A DNA stretch of 62,858 nucleotides from Clostridia bacterium (GTDB lineage: Bacteria > Bacillota > Clostridia > Lachnospirales > Lachnospiraceae): the NCBI GenBank assembly GCA_910575725.1, contig CAJTFE010000028.1, positions 1 through 62,858 on the forward strand, written 5' to 3'. Made by a program: the position numbers and the translations under genes. The notes beneath the pieces were generated by a model that was given only the letters and a program-made list of their open reading frames with translations, did not search any database and was not told the origin of the DNA. Each line of letters begins with the position of its first letter. Positions within the stretch are counted from its first letter, which is position 1. Shown in pieces: positions 23,841 through 32,184 of this stretch.

Positions 23841-24110
23841 ATGGGAGCATTTGTTACAAGACAGCCAAACGGATTATTATGCAGGTTTTCAAGCGTTGTG
23901 GATTGCCCTACGCATTACAACATGACAGATGAAGAATACATAGAAATGTGTGCAGAAAAGGCAAGAGAAGAAGCAAGAGATGTGTTGGAAAATTATCTTA
24001 AACCGTTTGAATGGCTTAGAAATTATTTTAGACCAAACAACATGACGCAAGAGGAATTTGAAAATGTGTTAAAAGAAATGGAAGTGTCAAAAGAGCTTAT
24101 TAGGATTTAA
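23841..24110 (+). CDS. 89-residue cassette protein of a common phage family
   Basis: MGAFVTRQPNGLLCRFSSVV then CPTHYNMTDEEYIEMCAEKA and a helical acidic part. I recognise the opening as widespread in Firmicutes phages, without known function. AGGAGGGCG precedes the ATG, and the TAA stop lies in the next motif copy (24099-24110). Confidence 0.65.
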   Translation: MGAFVTRQPNGLLCRFSSVVDCPTHYNMTDEEYIEMCAEKAREEARDVLENYLKPFEWLRNYFRPNNMTQEEFENVLKEMEVSKELIRI

Positions 24111-24135
24111 ATGATTAGGCTAGAAAGGACAGAAT

Positions 24136-24621
24136 ATGCAAACAGGATTATTTGATAAAAACGGAACGCCTATCAATATTGGAGATAGGACAAGACTTGT
24201 TTTAGATGATGGAGAAGTAAGGGTATTTGATGTCTGCTTTAAGACGGTTAAGAGAACCACCATCAAAACATTCCCAGAATTTGAACCAGAGACAACGGAG
24301 GTATCTATTACAGGTATTTTCTTTTGCTGGGAAGGCTATGATTTACTACCCTGTGTAGATGAAAATGGGATTTCAGACGTAAGCAAGATGGAAGTTATTG
24401 AGAAGAATCATTCTTTGCGGAAAGCAGTTGAAATGATTAAGAATGATGACGGGCACTATGTCCCGTTGGATTGTTGTACCATGACAAACCCAAGGACAAG
24501 CGGAGGTGTTAGTCTGATTGACGAAATTGAGCTGCCATGCGGCTGGGACTGCCTAAGAGATTGCAATAACTGCATTATACAAAAAGTAATGGACGATTAT
24601 GGAGAGCTTACACAACATTAG
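24136..24621 (+). CDS. 161-residue cassette protein, cysteine-rich end
   Basis: The first half (GLFDKNGTPINIGDRTRLVLDDGE) looks like a small beta barrel; the C-terminal 30 residues carry CGWDCLRDCNNC, possibly metal-binding. Unknown function. AAAGGAC is the ribosome-binding site, and TAG lies in the motif at 24617. Confidence 0.6.
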   Translation: MQTGLFDKNGTPINIGDRTRLVLDDGEVRVFDVCFKTVKRTTIKTFPEFEPETTEVSITGIFFCWEGYDLLPCVDENGISDVSKMEVIEKNHSLRKAVEMIKNDDGHYVPLDCCTMTNPRTSGGVSLIDEIELPCGWDCLRDCNNCIIQKVMDDYGELTQH

Positions 24622-24639
24622 GATTTAGGATGGATAGAA

Positions 24640-24714
24640 ATGTTTTGGTGTAAATTTAAAAAGCGTTGGTGCTCTGTATGGGGTTGTTTACAAATGAAGT
24701 GCGAATGGGATTAG
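24640..24714 (+). CDS. Possible 24-residue cassette peptide
   Basis: Between two motif copies an ATG with AGGATGG upstream opens a frame of 24 codons rich in tryptophan and cysteine, ending at the TAG of the next motif. It may be a real micro-protein or a decayed cassette. Confidence 0.3.
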   Translation: MFWCKFKKRWCSVWGCLQMKCEWD

Positions 24715-24746
24715 GATTTGCCATATTAGGAAAGGATGAAAATCAA

Positions 24747-25424
24747 ATGAAATATGAATTTACAGGGGAAACGAAAAAGGTAGGTTTATTTGGAAATATT
24801 ATTGTCAGAAGGATAAGAGCAACGATAGCGTTTGGAGTAGTAAAAGCAGGGGATTTGGGTGGATGGATAGAAAAAGAAGAAAATCTCTCACAAGAAGGTG
24901 ATGCCTGGGTCTACGGTAATGCCTGGGTCTACGGTAATGCCAGGGTCTACGGTGATGCCAGGGTCTGCGGTAATGCCTGGGTCTGCGGTAATGCCAGGGT
25001 CTGCGGTAATGCCTGGGTCTACGGTGATGCCAGGGTCTACGGTAATGCCAGGGTCTACGGTAATGCCAGGGTCTACGGTAATGCCAGGGTCTACGGTAAT
25101 GCCGGGGTCTACGGTGATGCCGAGGTTTACGGTGATGCCAGGGTCTACGGTGATGCCAAGGTCTGCGGTGATGCCAGGGTCTGCGGTGATGCCTGGGTTT
25201 TACAGGTAAATCATTTGCTTGTAATTGGACCAATAGGAAGCCGAAATAGTTTTACTACATTTTTTAGAGATAAGGATAAAACTATTTCTGTTAAATGCGG
25301 ATGCTTTTTTGGCAAGATTGATAGATTTATAGAAAAGGTGCAGGAAACTCACGGGGATAATAAATATGCGTTAGTCTATAGGGCAGTGGTCGAGGTTGCT
25401 AAGGCGCAAATTGATTTGAATTAG
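24747..25424 (+). CDS. Left-handed beta-helix (hexapeptide-repeat) cassette protein
   Basis: 225 residues from ATG 24747 (MKYEFTGETKKV), preceded by GGAAAGGATG. The first 50 residues are globular with GDLGGWIEKEENL. Residues 51-152 are 17 copies of the hexad G-D/N-A-x-V-Y/C, the signature of a left-handed parallel beta helix. A globular C-terminal domain of about 70 residues follows. Similar phage proteins exist, but a function is unknown; no acyltransferase histidine is seen. The repeats are also near-identical in DNA. Confidence 0.75.
   Translation: MKYEFTGETKKVGLFGNIIVRRIRATIAFGVVKAGDLGGWIEKEENLSQEGDAWVYGNAWVYGNARVYGDARVCGNAWVCGNARVCGNAWVYGDARVYGNARVYGNARVYGNARVYGNAGVYGDAEVYGDARVYGDAKVCGDARVCGDAWVLQVNHLLVIGPIGSRNSFTTFFRDKDKTISVKCGCFFGKIDRFIEKVQETHGDNKYALVYRAVVEVAKAQIDLN
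24897..25202 (+). repeat. 17 x 18-bp in-frame tandem repeat
   Basis: Unit GGTRATGCCNGGGTCTRC repeats 17 times without spacers, encoding the hexads. Units differ at only a few positions, so gain or loss of units by slippage would keep the frame. Confidence 0.95.
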
Positions 25425-25440
25425 GATTTAGGAGGTTTTT

Positions 25441-25728
25441 ATGATTAAAGGAAAATCAAAAGTAGAGTTTGGGACAGGAGATATACTTATAACTCCACTT
25501 GTAAAGGAAGATTTAACTAAAGGATGTCTTGTATTGCAGAATAAAGGCAATAGAGTAATAGGTGAATATTCTCCGACAAAAGATTTTGAAAAAAGTGAAT
25601 CAGATACACTGATTACTTTTACAAAAACCGAAAGTATTGATGTACTGATTGAGAGACTGGAAAAATTAAAGCTAATGATGAATGGAGATGTAGAAGAGTG
25701 CAGGGCTGGATTCGAATATGAATTTTAG
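25441..25728 (+). CDS. 95-residue cassette protein
   Basis: KVEFGTGDILITPLVKEDLT then IDVLIERLEKLKLMM: a beta-rich part and a helix. Unknown; seen in some phages near similar cassettes, from memory. AGGAGG follows directly from the motif at 25420. TAG lies in the motif at 25724. Confidence 0.6.
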   Translation: MIKGKSKVEFGTGDILITPLVKEDLTKGCLVLQNKGNRVIGEYSPTKDFEKSESDTLITFTKTESIDVLIERLEKLKLMMNGDVEECRAGFEYEF

Positions 25729-25747
25729 GATTTAGCGGAGGATGAAA

Positions 25748-25918
25748 ATGTTTAATGGAATGAAAAGATGCGTCCGTTGCGAAAGACTATATTATCCCAG
25801 CAGAAGCGATCAGATGTATTGTTGCAAAGGATGTAGATTAAGAGAATACAGAGAATCCGCAAAGGAAGCAAGGGCAGGATTAAGGGAAGAAAAACAGAAA
25901 TATGGTATTAGGATTTAG
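25748..25918 (+). CDS. 56-residue zinc-ribbon cassette protein
   Basis: CVRCERLYY...MYCCKGC gives a CxxC-x15-CxxC zinc ribbon, followed by an arginine/glutamate helix. GGAGGATG precedes the ATG and the TAG stop falls in the motif at 25907. May bind nucleic acid. Confidence 0.65.
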   Translation: MFNGMKRCVRCERLYYPSRSDQMYCCKGCRLREYRESAKEARAGLREEKQKYGIRI

Positions 25919-25928
25919 GAGGGCGGAT

Positions 25929-26270
25929 ATGCATAAAGAAATCGAAAAGGCTGTTTTGCGAATTACTCAGGCAATGGAAAAAAATAGGAAGGCATACACA
26001 GAAGCGGATAAAAATTATAAGGATACTGGACATGACCGTTACTGGAACAAGATGCAGAAATTGGACGATGAATATGAAGAATTGAAAGCATTCTTACTCC
26101 CAAATGAGGAAATCAATGTTAACACAGATACAATAAAACTGAATGAGTTGCGGGAAAAGGTTAGGTGCATAAAGAGTAAATGGGAATATCTAAGGGCAGA
26201 TCTTCCATATTCGGCTGAATCCGTGGGAATAGATGATGTATTTCGAGATATCAAACAATTGCTAAACTGA
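25929..26270 (+). CDS. 113-residue helical cassette protein
   Basis: From ATG 25929 (MHKEIEKAVLRITQAMEKN); GGAGGGCGG is the ribosome-binding site. All-helical, likely coiled coil. It is the last cassette: no motif follows its TGA stop. Confidence 0.55.
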   Translation: MHKEIEKAVLRITQAMEKNRKAYTEADKNYKDTGHDRYWNKMQKLDDEYEELKAFLLPNEEINVNTDTIKLNELREKVRCIKSKWEYLRADLPYSAESVGIDDVFRDIKQLLN

Positions 26271-26280
26271 AATTTAAAAA

Positions 26281-26331
26281 GAAAGGAGGCTGGAGCCGCT
26301 GGCCAGCGTAAAGGACGTCCTGGCTCCTTTC
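26281..26331 (+). promoter_or_regulatory. Branched RNA structure before the C5 methyltransferase
   Basis: GAAAGGAG (26281) pairs with CTCCTTTC (26324-26331), enclosing the palindromes CGCTGG-CCAGCG and GGAC-GTCC, so the leader can fold as a three-way junction. The only AAAGGAGG in reach lies in the closing stem, and the ATG at 26336 has no SD of its own, suggesting translational control. Confidence 0.4.
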
Positions 26332-26335
26332 AATT

Positions 26336-27928
26336 ATGATAAACGGAGAATTAATAGTAGATAATTTTGCCGGTGGCGGCGGAGCATCTACCGGAATAGA
26401 GATGGCAACCGGATACAGTGTGGATATTGCAGTTAATCACGACCCGGATGCTATCCGGATGCATAAAACGAACCACCCCGACACGAGGCATTATTGTGAG
26501 AGTGTCTGGGACATAGATCCGGTTGAGGTATGTAACGGCCATCCTGTAGCCTTGGCCTGGTTTTCCCCGGACTGCAAGCATTTCAGCAGAGCGAAGGGTG
26601 GGAAGCCCAAAGATAAAAATATCCGGGGGCTTGCCTGGGTGGCTCTCCGGTGGGCGGCACTTGTCCGCCCGAGGGTGATTATGCTCGAAAATGTGGAGGA
26701 ATTTAAAACCTGGGGGCCGCTGAACCGGGCGCACAGGCCGATTAAGGCCAAAAGCGGCCAGACATACCGGAAGTTCCTGCAGCAGCTGGAAGATCTGGGA
26801 TATGAGGTCAGCACACGGGAGCTGGTGGCTGCTGATTACGGAGCGCCGACCATGCGTAAAAGGTTTTTTCTGATTGCCAGGTGTGACGGCCGGCCGATTA
26901 TCTGGCCGTCTCCCACGCATGCCCCGAGGGGCAGCAGGGCGGTTAAGGAAGGCATGATGAAGCCGTACATGGGAGCTTATACCCAGATAGATTTTTCCCG
27001 GCCGTGTCCCAGTATCTTTGATACCAGGCAGGAAATCTGGGAGAAGTACGGAATCCGGGCGCAGCGTCCGCTTGCAGAGAATACCATGCGGAGGATTGCC
27101 AGAGGGCTGCAGAAGTTTGTCCTTGAGAATCCGGAACCCTTTTTAATCCAGGTTAAAAAGGATCGAAGCAGAGACATAAACGAGCCCTTAACAACAATAG
27201 CAGGCAAGAATGAGCACTGTCTGGTGGAGCCCGTCTTGACACCGTATATTATGTGCAATAACGCAAATAACACAGGCGGAGATATACAGGACGGTCTTCC
27301 TGTTATCACCACAGCAAACCGGAACTTCCTAATGGCTCCGGCATTAATCCAGTACCATTCCGAAACGTCTGAAGGGGAGGCTCGGGGCCAGAAGATTGCA
27401 GAACCAATTATGACGGTGGACGGATCAAACAGATACGGCCTGGTAAGCGCGTCCTGTCTGATACAAATGAATCATAACTGTGACGGAAAGGATATTGCAG
27501 AGCCGATTCCGTCCATAACGGCAGGAGGCGGACACTTCGGAGAAGTAAGGGCTTTCTTGATTAAATACTACGGACAGGGGACAGGGCAGGATGCAGGAGA
27601 ACCGTTAGACACCATACCGACACATGACAGGTTTGGCCTTGTGGCCGTCCAGGGCGTTGATTATGCCATAGCAGATATCGGCCTGCGGATGCTGGATCCG
27701 TGTGAACTATACAGATGCCAGGGGTTCCCAGAAGACTATATTATTGACCGGGATTATACAGGGAAATCCTATCCACGGGCCGAACAGGTCAAACGCTGCG
27801 GCAATGCCGTTTGTCCGCCGATACCAGCCGCCTTGGTAAGGGCAAACCTTCCGGAGCTGTGCGTTGCTAAAAGGACAGGGAACATCCGGATATCAGAAGG
27901 AAATTTCGGACAGATGAAATTTGTATAA
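26336..27928 (+). CDS. DNA cytosine-C5 methyltransferase
   Basis: 530 residues. DNFAGGGGASTGIE is motif I (SAM), AWFSPDCKHFSRAKGG is motif IV with the catalytic cysteine in PDC in place of the usual PCQ, MLENVEEF is motif VI, and CGNAVCPP is motif X. The long middle region contains target-recognition repeats of the pattern EPLxTIxxxxxxGLV. It has no partner nuclease. With the Dam enzyme the phage has two orphan methyltransferases, probably for evading host restriction. Confidence 0.88.
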   Translation: MINGELIVDNFAGGGGASTGIEMATGYSVDIAVNHDPDAIRMHKTNHPDTRHYCESVWDIDPVEVCNGHPVALAWFSPDCKHFSRAKGGKPKDKNIRGLAWVALRWAALVRPRVIMLENVEEFKTWGPLNRAHRPIKAKSGQTYRKFLQQLEDLGYEVSTRELVAADYGAPTMRKRFFLIARCDGRPIIWPSPTHAPRGSRAVKEGMMKPYMGAYTQIDFSRPCPSIFDTRQEIWEKYGIRAQRPLAENTMRRIARGLQKFVLENPEPFLIQVKKDRSRDINEPLTTIAGKNEHCLVEPVLTPYIMCNNANNTGGDIQDGLPVITTANRNFLMAPALIQYHSETSEGEARGQKIAEPIMTVDGSNRYGLVSASCLIQMNHNCDGKDIAEPIPSITAGGGHFGEVRAFLIKYYGQGTGQDAGEPLDTIPTHDRFGLVAVQGVDYAIADIGLRMLDPCELYRCQGFPEDYIIDRDYTGKSYPRAEQVKRCGNAVCPPIPAALVRANLPELCVAKRTGNIRISEGNFGQMKFV

Positions 27929-27961
27929 TGAAACGATTTGGGAAAAAGGAGGTAAAAATAT

Positions 27962-28996
27962 ATGACGGATAAAGATATGAAGGAGCAGGTTATAAACAAT
28001 ATTATATGCGCTATGTCGCCGGTAATGGAAACCATGCGCCTGCAGATGCTGGAAGGAGCCGTAAGAGGCGCCCTCCATGGAATGCAGCTGGTCAAGGAAT
28101 GCACGGAGCTGTCAACAGAAATGGATGATACAAGATATATCCTGGAATGTTTCGCAGCCAATAAGAAACTGGAAGGATGTACGGAGCTGACCCTTGACCA
28201 GTATCTGAGGACAGCGCGCAGGTTCTTTTTACAGGCAGGGAAGGGGTATAAATATATCACAAAAGATGATGTCAAGTATTATCTTGCGCTCCGCTCCCAG
28301 CAGGTAAGGCCGAATACATTGAATAATGAAAAACGGAATCTGTCCAGCCTGTTCACCTGGCTCCATGATGAGGGAATGATTGAAAAGAACCCTGTAAAGC
28401 CGGTTAAAGGCATCAGGGGGGAGGATGTGGAAATAAAGTATTTTTCCGTAGAGGAAGAGATTGCAATAAGAGACGTTCCGTGCAGCCTGCGTGACCGGGC
28501 TGTGATAGCATTTCTATTTTCTACCGGGGTACGGGTAGGGGAGCTGTCCCAGATGGATCGGATTCATGTGGATATGCTCAAAGGGACAGTTGTATTCCGT
28601 GGAGAGAAAAGCCGGAAAGGAAAATTCCGCACCGTGTACCTTGATACCAGGGCAAGAAGATACCTCGCCGAGTATCTTGCAGGCAGAAAGGACGCCCATC
28701 CGGCCCTCTTTGTCACAGAGAGATTATATAACGGACAGCCAAAGCGCATCCACAAGGCAGGATATGAGGCCATTACACACCGGGTTTGTGAGCAGGCCGG
28801 GATACTAAGGGAAAAAGGAACCGTCCATGTGTTCCGCCGGACTTTTGCTACAAGGCTGGCAGACCGGAACTGTCCGATAGAGGTCATACAGGAGCTGATG
28901 GGCCATTCGGATTCCGGAACTACGAGCAGGCACTATATAGAGAAAAGCAGCAGGAGAACACAGGCTGTCTGGGAACAGTATGTATTGAGTGCGTAA
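27962..28996 (+). CDS. Tyrosine recombinase (XerC/D-like)
   Basis: 344 residues. An N-terminal SAM-like DNA-binding domain (CTELTLDQYLRTARRFF...) precedes a catalytic domain with STGVRVGEL (first arginine), HVFRRTFATRL (H-x-x-R), LMGHSDSGTTSRHY (histidine and nucleophile tyrosine). Integration is already served by the serine integrase, so this enzyme more likely resolves multimers or acts on an internal site. It lies directly before the partition-like genes. Confidence 0.88.
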   Translation: MTDKDMKEQVINNIICAMSPVMETMRLQMLEGAVRGALHGMQLVKECTELSTEMDDTRYILECFAANKKLEGCTELTLDQYLRTARRFFLQAGKGYKYITKDDVKYYLALRSQQVRPNTLNNEKRNLSSLFTWLHDEGMIEKNPVKPVKGIRGEDVEIKYFSVEEEIAIRDVPCSLRDRAVIAFLFSTGVRVGELSQMDRIHVDMLKGTVVFRGEKSRKGKFRTVYLDTRARRYLAEYLAGRKDAHPALFVTERLYNGQPKRIHKAGYEAITHRVCEQAGILREKGTVHVFRRTFATRLADRNCPIEVIQELMGHSDSGTTSRHYIEKSSRRTQAVWEQYVLSA

Positions 28997-29060
28997 GAGT
29001 GATTAAGAGAAAGTAAAAGGTAATATCAGAAATTAAGAGGAAATAAGAGAGAATAAGAAA
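28992..29060 (+). promoter_or_regulatory. TAAGAG iterons, candidate partition centromere
   Basis: TAAGAG occurs at 28994, 29004, 29034 and 29044, with TAAGAA at 29054: spacings 10, 30, 10, 10, so all lie on one face of the helix. The first overlaps the recombinase stop codon. They lie just before the winged-helix gene, as expected of a TubR-bound tubC site. Confidence 0.5.
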
Positions 29061-29089
29061 AAATAAAAAAGCAGGAAGGAGGAAAACAG

Positions 29090-29353
29090 TTGAACCGGAT
29101 ACAGTTTATCATACTGTCCTGTCTGCTGTCCGAGAGCGCAGACAACAATGTAAATGCAATGTCGATAAAGGAAATCATTGAAAACCTGCGTTCCCTGGAA
29201 TACACCTACAATTCTTTTTATAAGCATACAAAGGCGTTACTGGCAGCAGGATACATAGCGGCAGGACTTCCGGCAGGGAATTCCAAAACCTACTATATTA
29301 CCCGGAAAGGAAAAGAGGCACTGGAGATTGTGAAAGGGGAAGATGGAGAATGA
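29090..29353 (+). CDS. Winged-helix protein, TubR-like
   Basis: 87 residues with a TTG start and AAGGAGG six bases upstream. IKEIIENLRSLEYTYNSFYKHTKALLAAGYIAAG is a helix-turn-helix, and SKTYYITRKGKEALEIV the wing. The stop overlaps the start of the tubulin-like gene (ATGA). A small winged-helix protein coupled to a TubZ-type gene is the known type III partition arrangement: TubR binds DNA iterons and hands them to TubZ filaments. Homology to TubR itself is inferred from position and fold. Confidence 0.6.
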   Translation: MNRIQFIILSCLLSESADNNVNAMSIKEIIENLRSLEYTYNSFYKHTKALLAAGYIAAGLPAGNSKTYYITRKGKEALEIVKGEDGE

Positions 29354-30387
29354 AAAAGGAAATCGGATTTGTTGCAGTAGGACAGGCAGGAGGGAACATT
29401 GGGAAGCTGCTTGAGAAGACAGGTTATACGGTGCTGTACATAAATACATCAGAAGAGGATTTGAGAACCCTTCCAGATGCAGCCCATAAGTATCACCTGG
29501 AAGGCGGTGAAGGATGCAATAAGGATCGGGCAAAGGCAAAGAAACTTCTGGCCCGGAACATCGAAAAAGTTATCAAGGAAGTATCCGGCAAGGTTCCCCA
29601 GAACATGGTATTTACTATTTTTTCAGCCGGCGGCGGCACAGGCTCCGGGATTGGGCCGATGCTTACGGATATATTGCGTCAGGAGCTGGATAAAACAGCA
29701 GGAGCAGTCACAATCCTTCCGGGCGGAGATGAATCTGTGAAGGCCCATGTCAATGCCTGGGACTGCGTGAGGGAACTGGCAGATATAGAGGAAATAGGAG
29801 CCTGCTTTTTTATTGATAATAATACCATGAGAGGCAGAATGAAGCTCAATGAGGTTTTCGTAAGACTCCTGGATGATTTTGTCAGTATCCCGGAGAAAAA
29901 AGCAAGCGCCCTTGGGAACATTGACCGGGCAGAAATTAAAGAGGTATTGAGCGCCAGGGGAGCGGCGCTTATCAGCCGGACATCCAGGCAGGATACTACT
30001 ACGGCCAGAGTGATTGAGCAGCTGCGCAGAGGGATATTTGCAGATTTGGATGAGGTTAAGGCAGTGAAGTATATGGCCGTGCTGGCAGCAGGATCCCAGG
30101 CGGCAATTAACATGCAGGCTTTACAGGCAGAGTTCGGTATAGCATACGATATTTTCCAGGGGTTCGAAGCTGAACAGACGATATGCTGCCTTAGCGGCTT
30201 GAGGTTTCCTTTCTCACGCATGGAAAAGATTAAGAAAAAAGCCATAGAGAACCAAAAAGATATTGTGAACAGTTTGAATGCAGTCAGCATGAATCCGATG
30301 AGTGAGGAGCTTGATTTGCTTGCAAAGGTAAAAAAGCCGGAGAAAAAGAAAGGCAGTTCCAGGGACTTGTTACAAAAATTTCTGTAG
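29350..30387 (+). CDS. Tubulin/FtsZ-superfamily GTPase, TubZ-like
   Basis: 345 residues. FVAVGQAGGNIGKLL is the first GTP-binding loop, FSAGGGTGSGIGPML the tubulin signature GGGTGSG (about residues 93-107), and NIDRAEIKEVLSARGAAL matches the FtsZ/TubZ catalytic T7 loop, so polymerisation-linked GTP hydrolysis should work. It lacks the FtsZ C-terminal partner peptide and ends in a basic tail (KKPEKKKGSSRDLLQKFL), as TubZ does. Expected role: filaments that segregate or position phage DNA. PhuZ-like nucleus positioning is possible but less likely in a small siphophage. Confidence 0.8.
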   Translation: MKKEIGFVAVGQAGGNIGKLLEKTGYTVLYINTSEEDLRTLPDAAHKYHLEGGEGCNKDRAKAKKLLARNIEKVIKEVSGKVPQNMVFTIFSAGGGTGSGIGPMLTDILRQELDKTAGAVTILPGGDESVKAHVNAWDCVRELADIEEIGACFFIDNNTMRGRMKLNEVFVRLLDDFVSIPEKKASALGNIDRAEIKEVLSARGAALISRTSRQDTTTARVIEQLRRGIFADLDEVKAVKYMAVLAAGSQAAINMQALQAEFGIAYDIFQGFEAEQTICCLSGLRFPFSRMEKIKKKAIENQKDIVNSLNAVSMNPMSEELDLLAKVKKPEKKKGSSRDLLQKFL

Positions 30388-30396
30388 GGAATAAGC

Positions 30397-32184
30397 ATGA
30401 ATAAAAAAACATTTAAATTTTGGATAAAGGATGATCCGCCAACTGTAAGTGCAAGTTATATCTTTATCGTAGATAACCCGGATATTGCCCTTAATATTTT
30501 ATCAGTTAATATGCGCTGCATACTTGTGGAGCATGGAAGCGAAGTACTTTTTTCGGTTGAGGAACTGATTGATTATTTAAGAGAACAAATCGGTATGCCG
30601 GTATGCCTGCATAAATATCATTTTGTCCTGGCCTGCCTTTCCAGACAAAGCAATGAGCGTCTTGGGTTTGGTATAAAAGCAGCAGGATATGACTGCAAAC
30701 AGGGATGGCCGATATTTCGTAACAGGGAATATCTAGGGAAGTATGAGAAACAGTCGGAACTTGAAAAACTCCTTTTTGATTATGTCCGCCGTTTTGAGGG
30801 TGAAGATGCTGAAGAACTGGTAAATAAAGAACGGTTTCTGAGATATAGCAAAACAGGGGAGGTCATTGGGGTTTATGATGCAGAAATTGTGGAGTATATC
30901 ATAGATTCAGTTCCCTTTTTTGTAATGGACGAGCAGCCTTATATTTACGAACAGGGTGTGTACATTATGGATGAGGGAGGGATATACCTGAAAGATATTA
31001 TCCAGGATCTGATACCTAAATATTTGTTAAAGAGCAACACTATAAAATCCATATATATGCTTTTGGTGATGCAGAAAAAGGTACAAAAGCGATTGGAAGA
31101 TCTGAATGCTTACCCGAAATACTGGATTAATTTTAAAAATTGTATGTTTGACCCGATAGGCTGGAAAATGAGGAGGCATAAGCCGGAATACTATTCCATT
31201 AATCAGATACCTCACGTCCTGGAGCCGGATATAAGAAAAAACCTGGAGGCAGCAGGATCCCAGACGATAGCATATTTACAGGAAGCGATACCCGATGAAA
31301 AGGATCGGACAATGTTAATGCAGTACATAGGTTATTGTATGACTACGGATTCTAAATTCCAGAAGTTCTTAATATTAAAAGGGGACGGCGGAACAGGGAA
31401 ATCAGTGATTGTTTCTCTGGTACAAAATCTGATAGGAAAAAGGAATTATTCTACTGTATCCCTGGAGAATATTAACCAAAGGTTTTATCCTGCGGAGCTG
31501 ATGGGAAAACTTCTGAATGCCTGCGCTGATATAGAAAGTGCACCTTTAAACAGTGTAGATACGATTAAAAAGGTGACAGGGGAAGATACTTTGATGTATG
31601 AGCGGAAAGGCAGGGATCCAAAGACTTTTGCCAGTTATGCAAAATTGTTGTTTTCGGCAAATAAGATTCCGCTGAATCTGGATGAAAAGACCAGTGCATT
31701 TTACCGACGGCTTTTAATTCTGGAGATGAATGTAAAGCCCAAGGTCATTGATCCGGATTTGAAAGATAAACTGGTGCAGGAAGTGCAGTATCTTATCTGG
31801 ATGGCACTTGTAAATCTGCGGACGCTATATCAGAGTGGGAACTTCGCAGAAAGTGATAACAGCAAGAGAATGGTGGAGGAACTTTATCGGAAAGCAGACA
31901 GTGTCAAAGCGTTTACAGATGAATGTGTGATCCGTACAGATACAGATATATTGCTAAACAGAACCATATTGTATGAGGAGTACAAAAAATATTGCATGGA
32001 GTATGGACGCAAGGAGTACAGCCGGAATGTTTTTTATGAAATGCTTACGGAGAGAGGATTCAGGGATAAGCGGAAAGGGGATGGACGTTATTTTGTCGGG
32101 GTAATGATTAAAGACAACGGTTTTAAAGAAGTGGATGAATATGAACAGCAGGAAATTCCTTTTAGAACAAATACCAGTCAGTGA
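30397..32184 (+). CDS. P4-type phage primase/helicase (SF3, D5-like)
   Basis: 595 residues. The C-terminal SF3 helicase has LKGDGGTGKSVIVSLVQNL (Walker A, about residues 328-346), a Walker B-like region ACADIE and a D5_N-like domain before it; the last 100 residues form a winged helix. The N-terminal 200 residues are less clear and may be a reduced primase. It opens the phage origin for replication, which is probably the iteron region directly after it. Confidence 0.82.
   Translation: MNKKTFKFWIKDDPPTVSASYIFIVDNPDIALNILSVNMRCILVEHGSEVLFSVEELIDYLREQIGMPVCLHKYHFVLACLSRQSNERLGFGIKAAGYDCKQGWPIFRNREYLGKYEKQSELEKLLFDYVRRFEGEDAEELVNKERFLRYSKTGEVIGVYDAEIVEYIIDSVPFFVMDEQPYIYEQGVYIMDEGGIYLKDIIQDLIPKYLLKSNTIKSIYMLLVMQKKVQKRLEDLNAYPKYWINFKNCMFDPIGWKMRRHKPEYYSINQIPHVLEPDIRKNLEAAGSQTIAYLQEAIPDEKDRTMLMQYIGYCMTTDSKFQKFLILKGDGGTGKSVIVSLVQNLIGKRNYSTVSLENINQRFYPAELMGKLLNACADIESAPLNSVDTIKKVTGEDTLMYERKGRDPKTFASYAKLLFSANKIPLNLDEKTSAFYRRLLILEMNVKPKVIDPDLKDKLVQEVQYLIWMALVNLRTLYQSGNFAESDNSKRMVEELYRKADSVKAFTDECVIRTDTDILLNRTILYEEYKKYCMEYGRKEYSRNVFYEMLTERGFRDKRKGDGRYFVGVMIKDNGFKEVDEYEQQEIPFRTNTSQ

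Larger units (their letters stand above)
23640..25922 (+). repeat. Recurrent TTAGGATTTAGG motif linking a small-gene cassette array
   Basis: ATTAGGATTTAGG or a close variant occurs at 23640, 23810, 24099, 24617, 24710, 25420, 25724 and 25907. In seven cases the upstream gene's stop codon (TAG or TAA) is part of the motif, and the next gene's SD and start follow within about 30 bases. The genes between are unrelated. The motif is not seen before or after this block. Confidence 0.75.

Noticed and set aside
24897..25202. CRISPR array
   Set aside because: Units are contiguous 18-mers in a reading frame with no spacers and no cas genes nearby.
24805..25233. Reverse-strand PRHHRRPW-type repeat protein and a forward MPGSTV repeat frame over the same DNA
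   Set aside because: Both are shadows of the 18-bp hexapeptide repeat; low complexity and no start signals.
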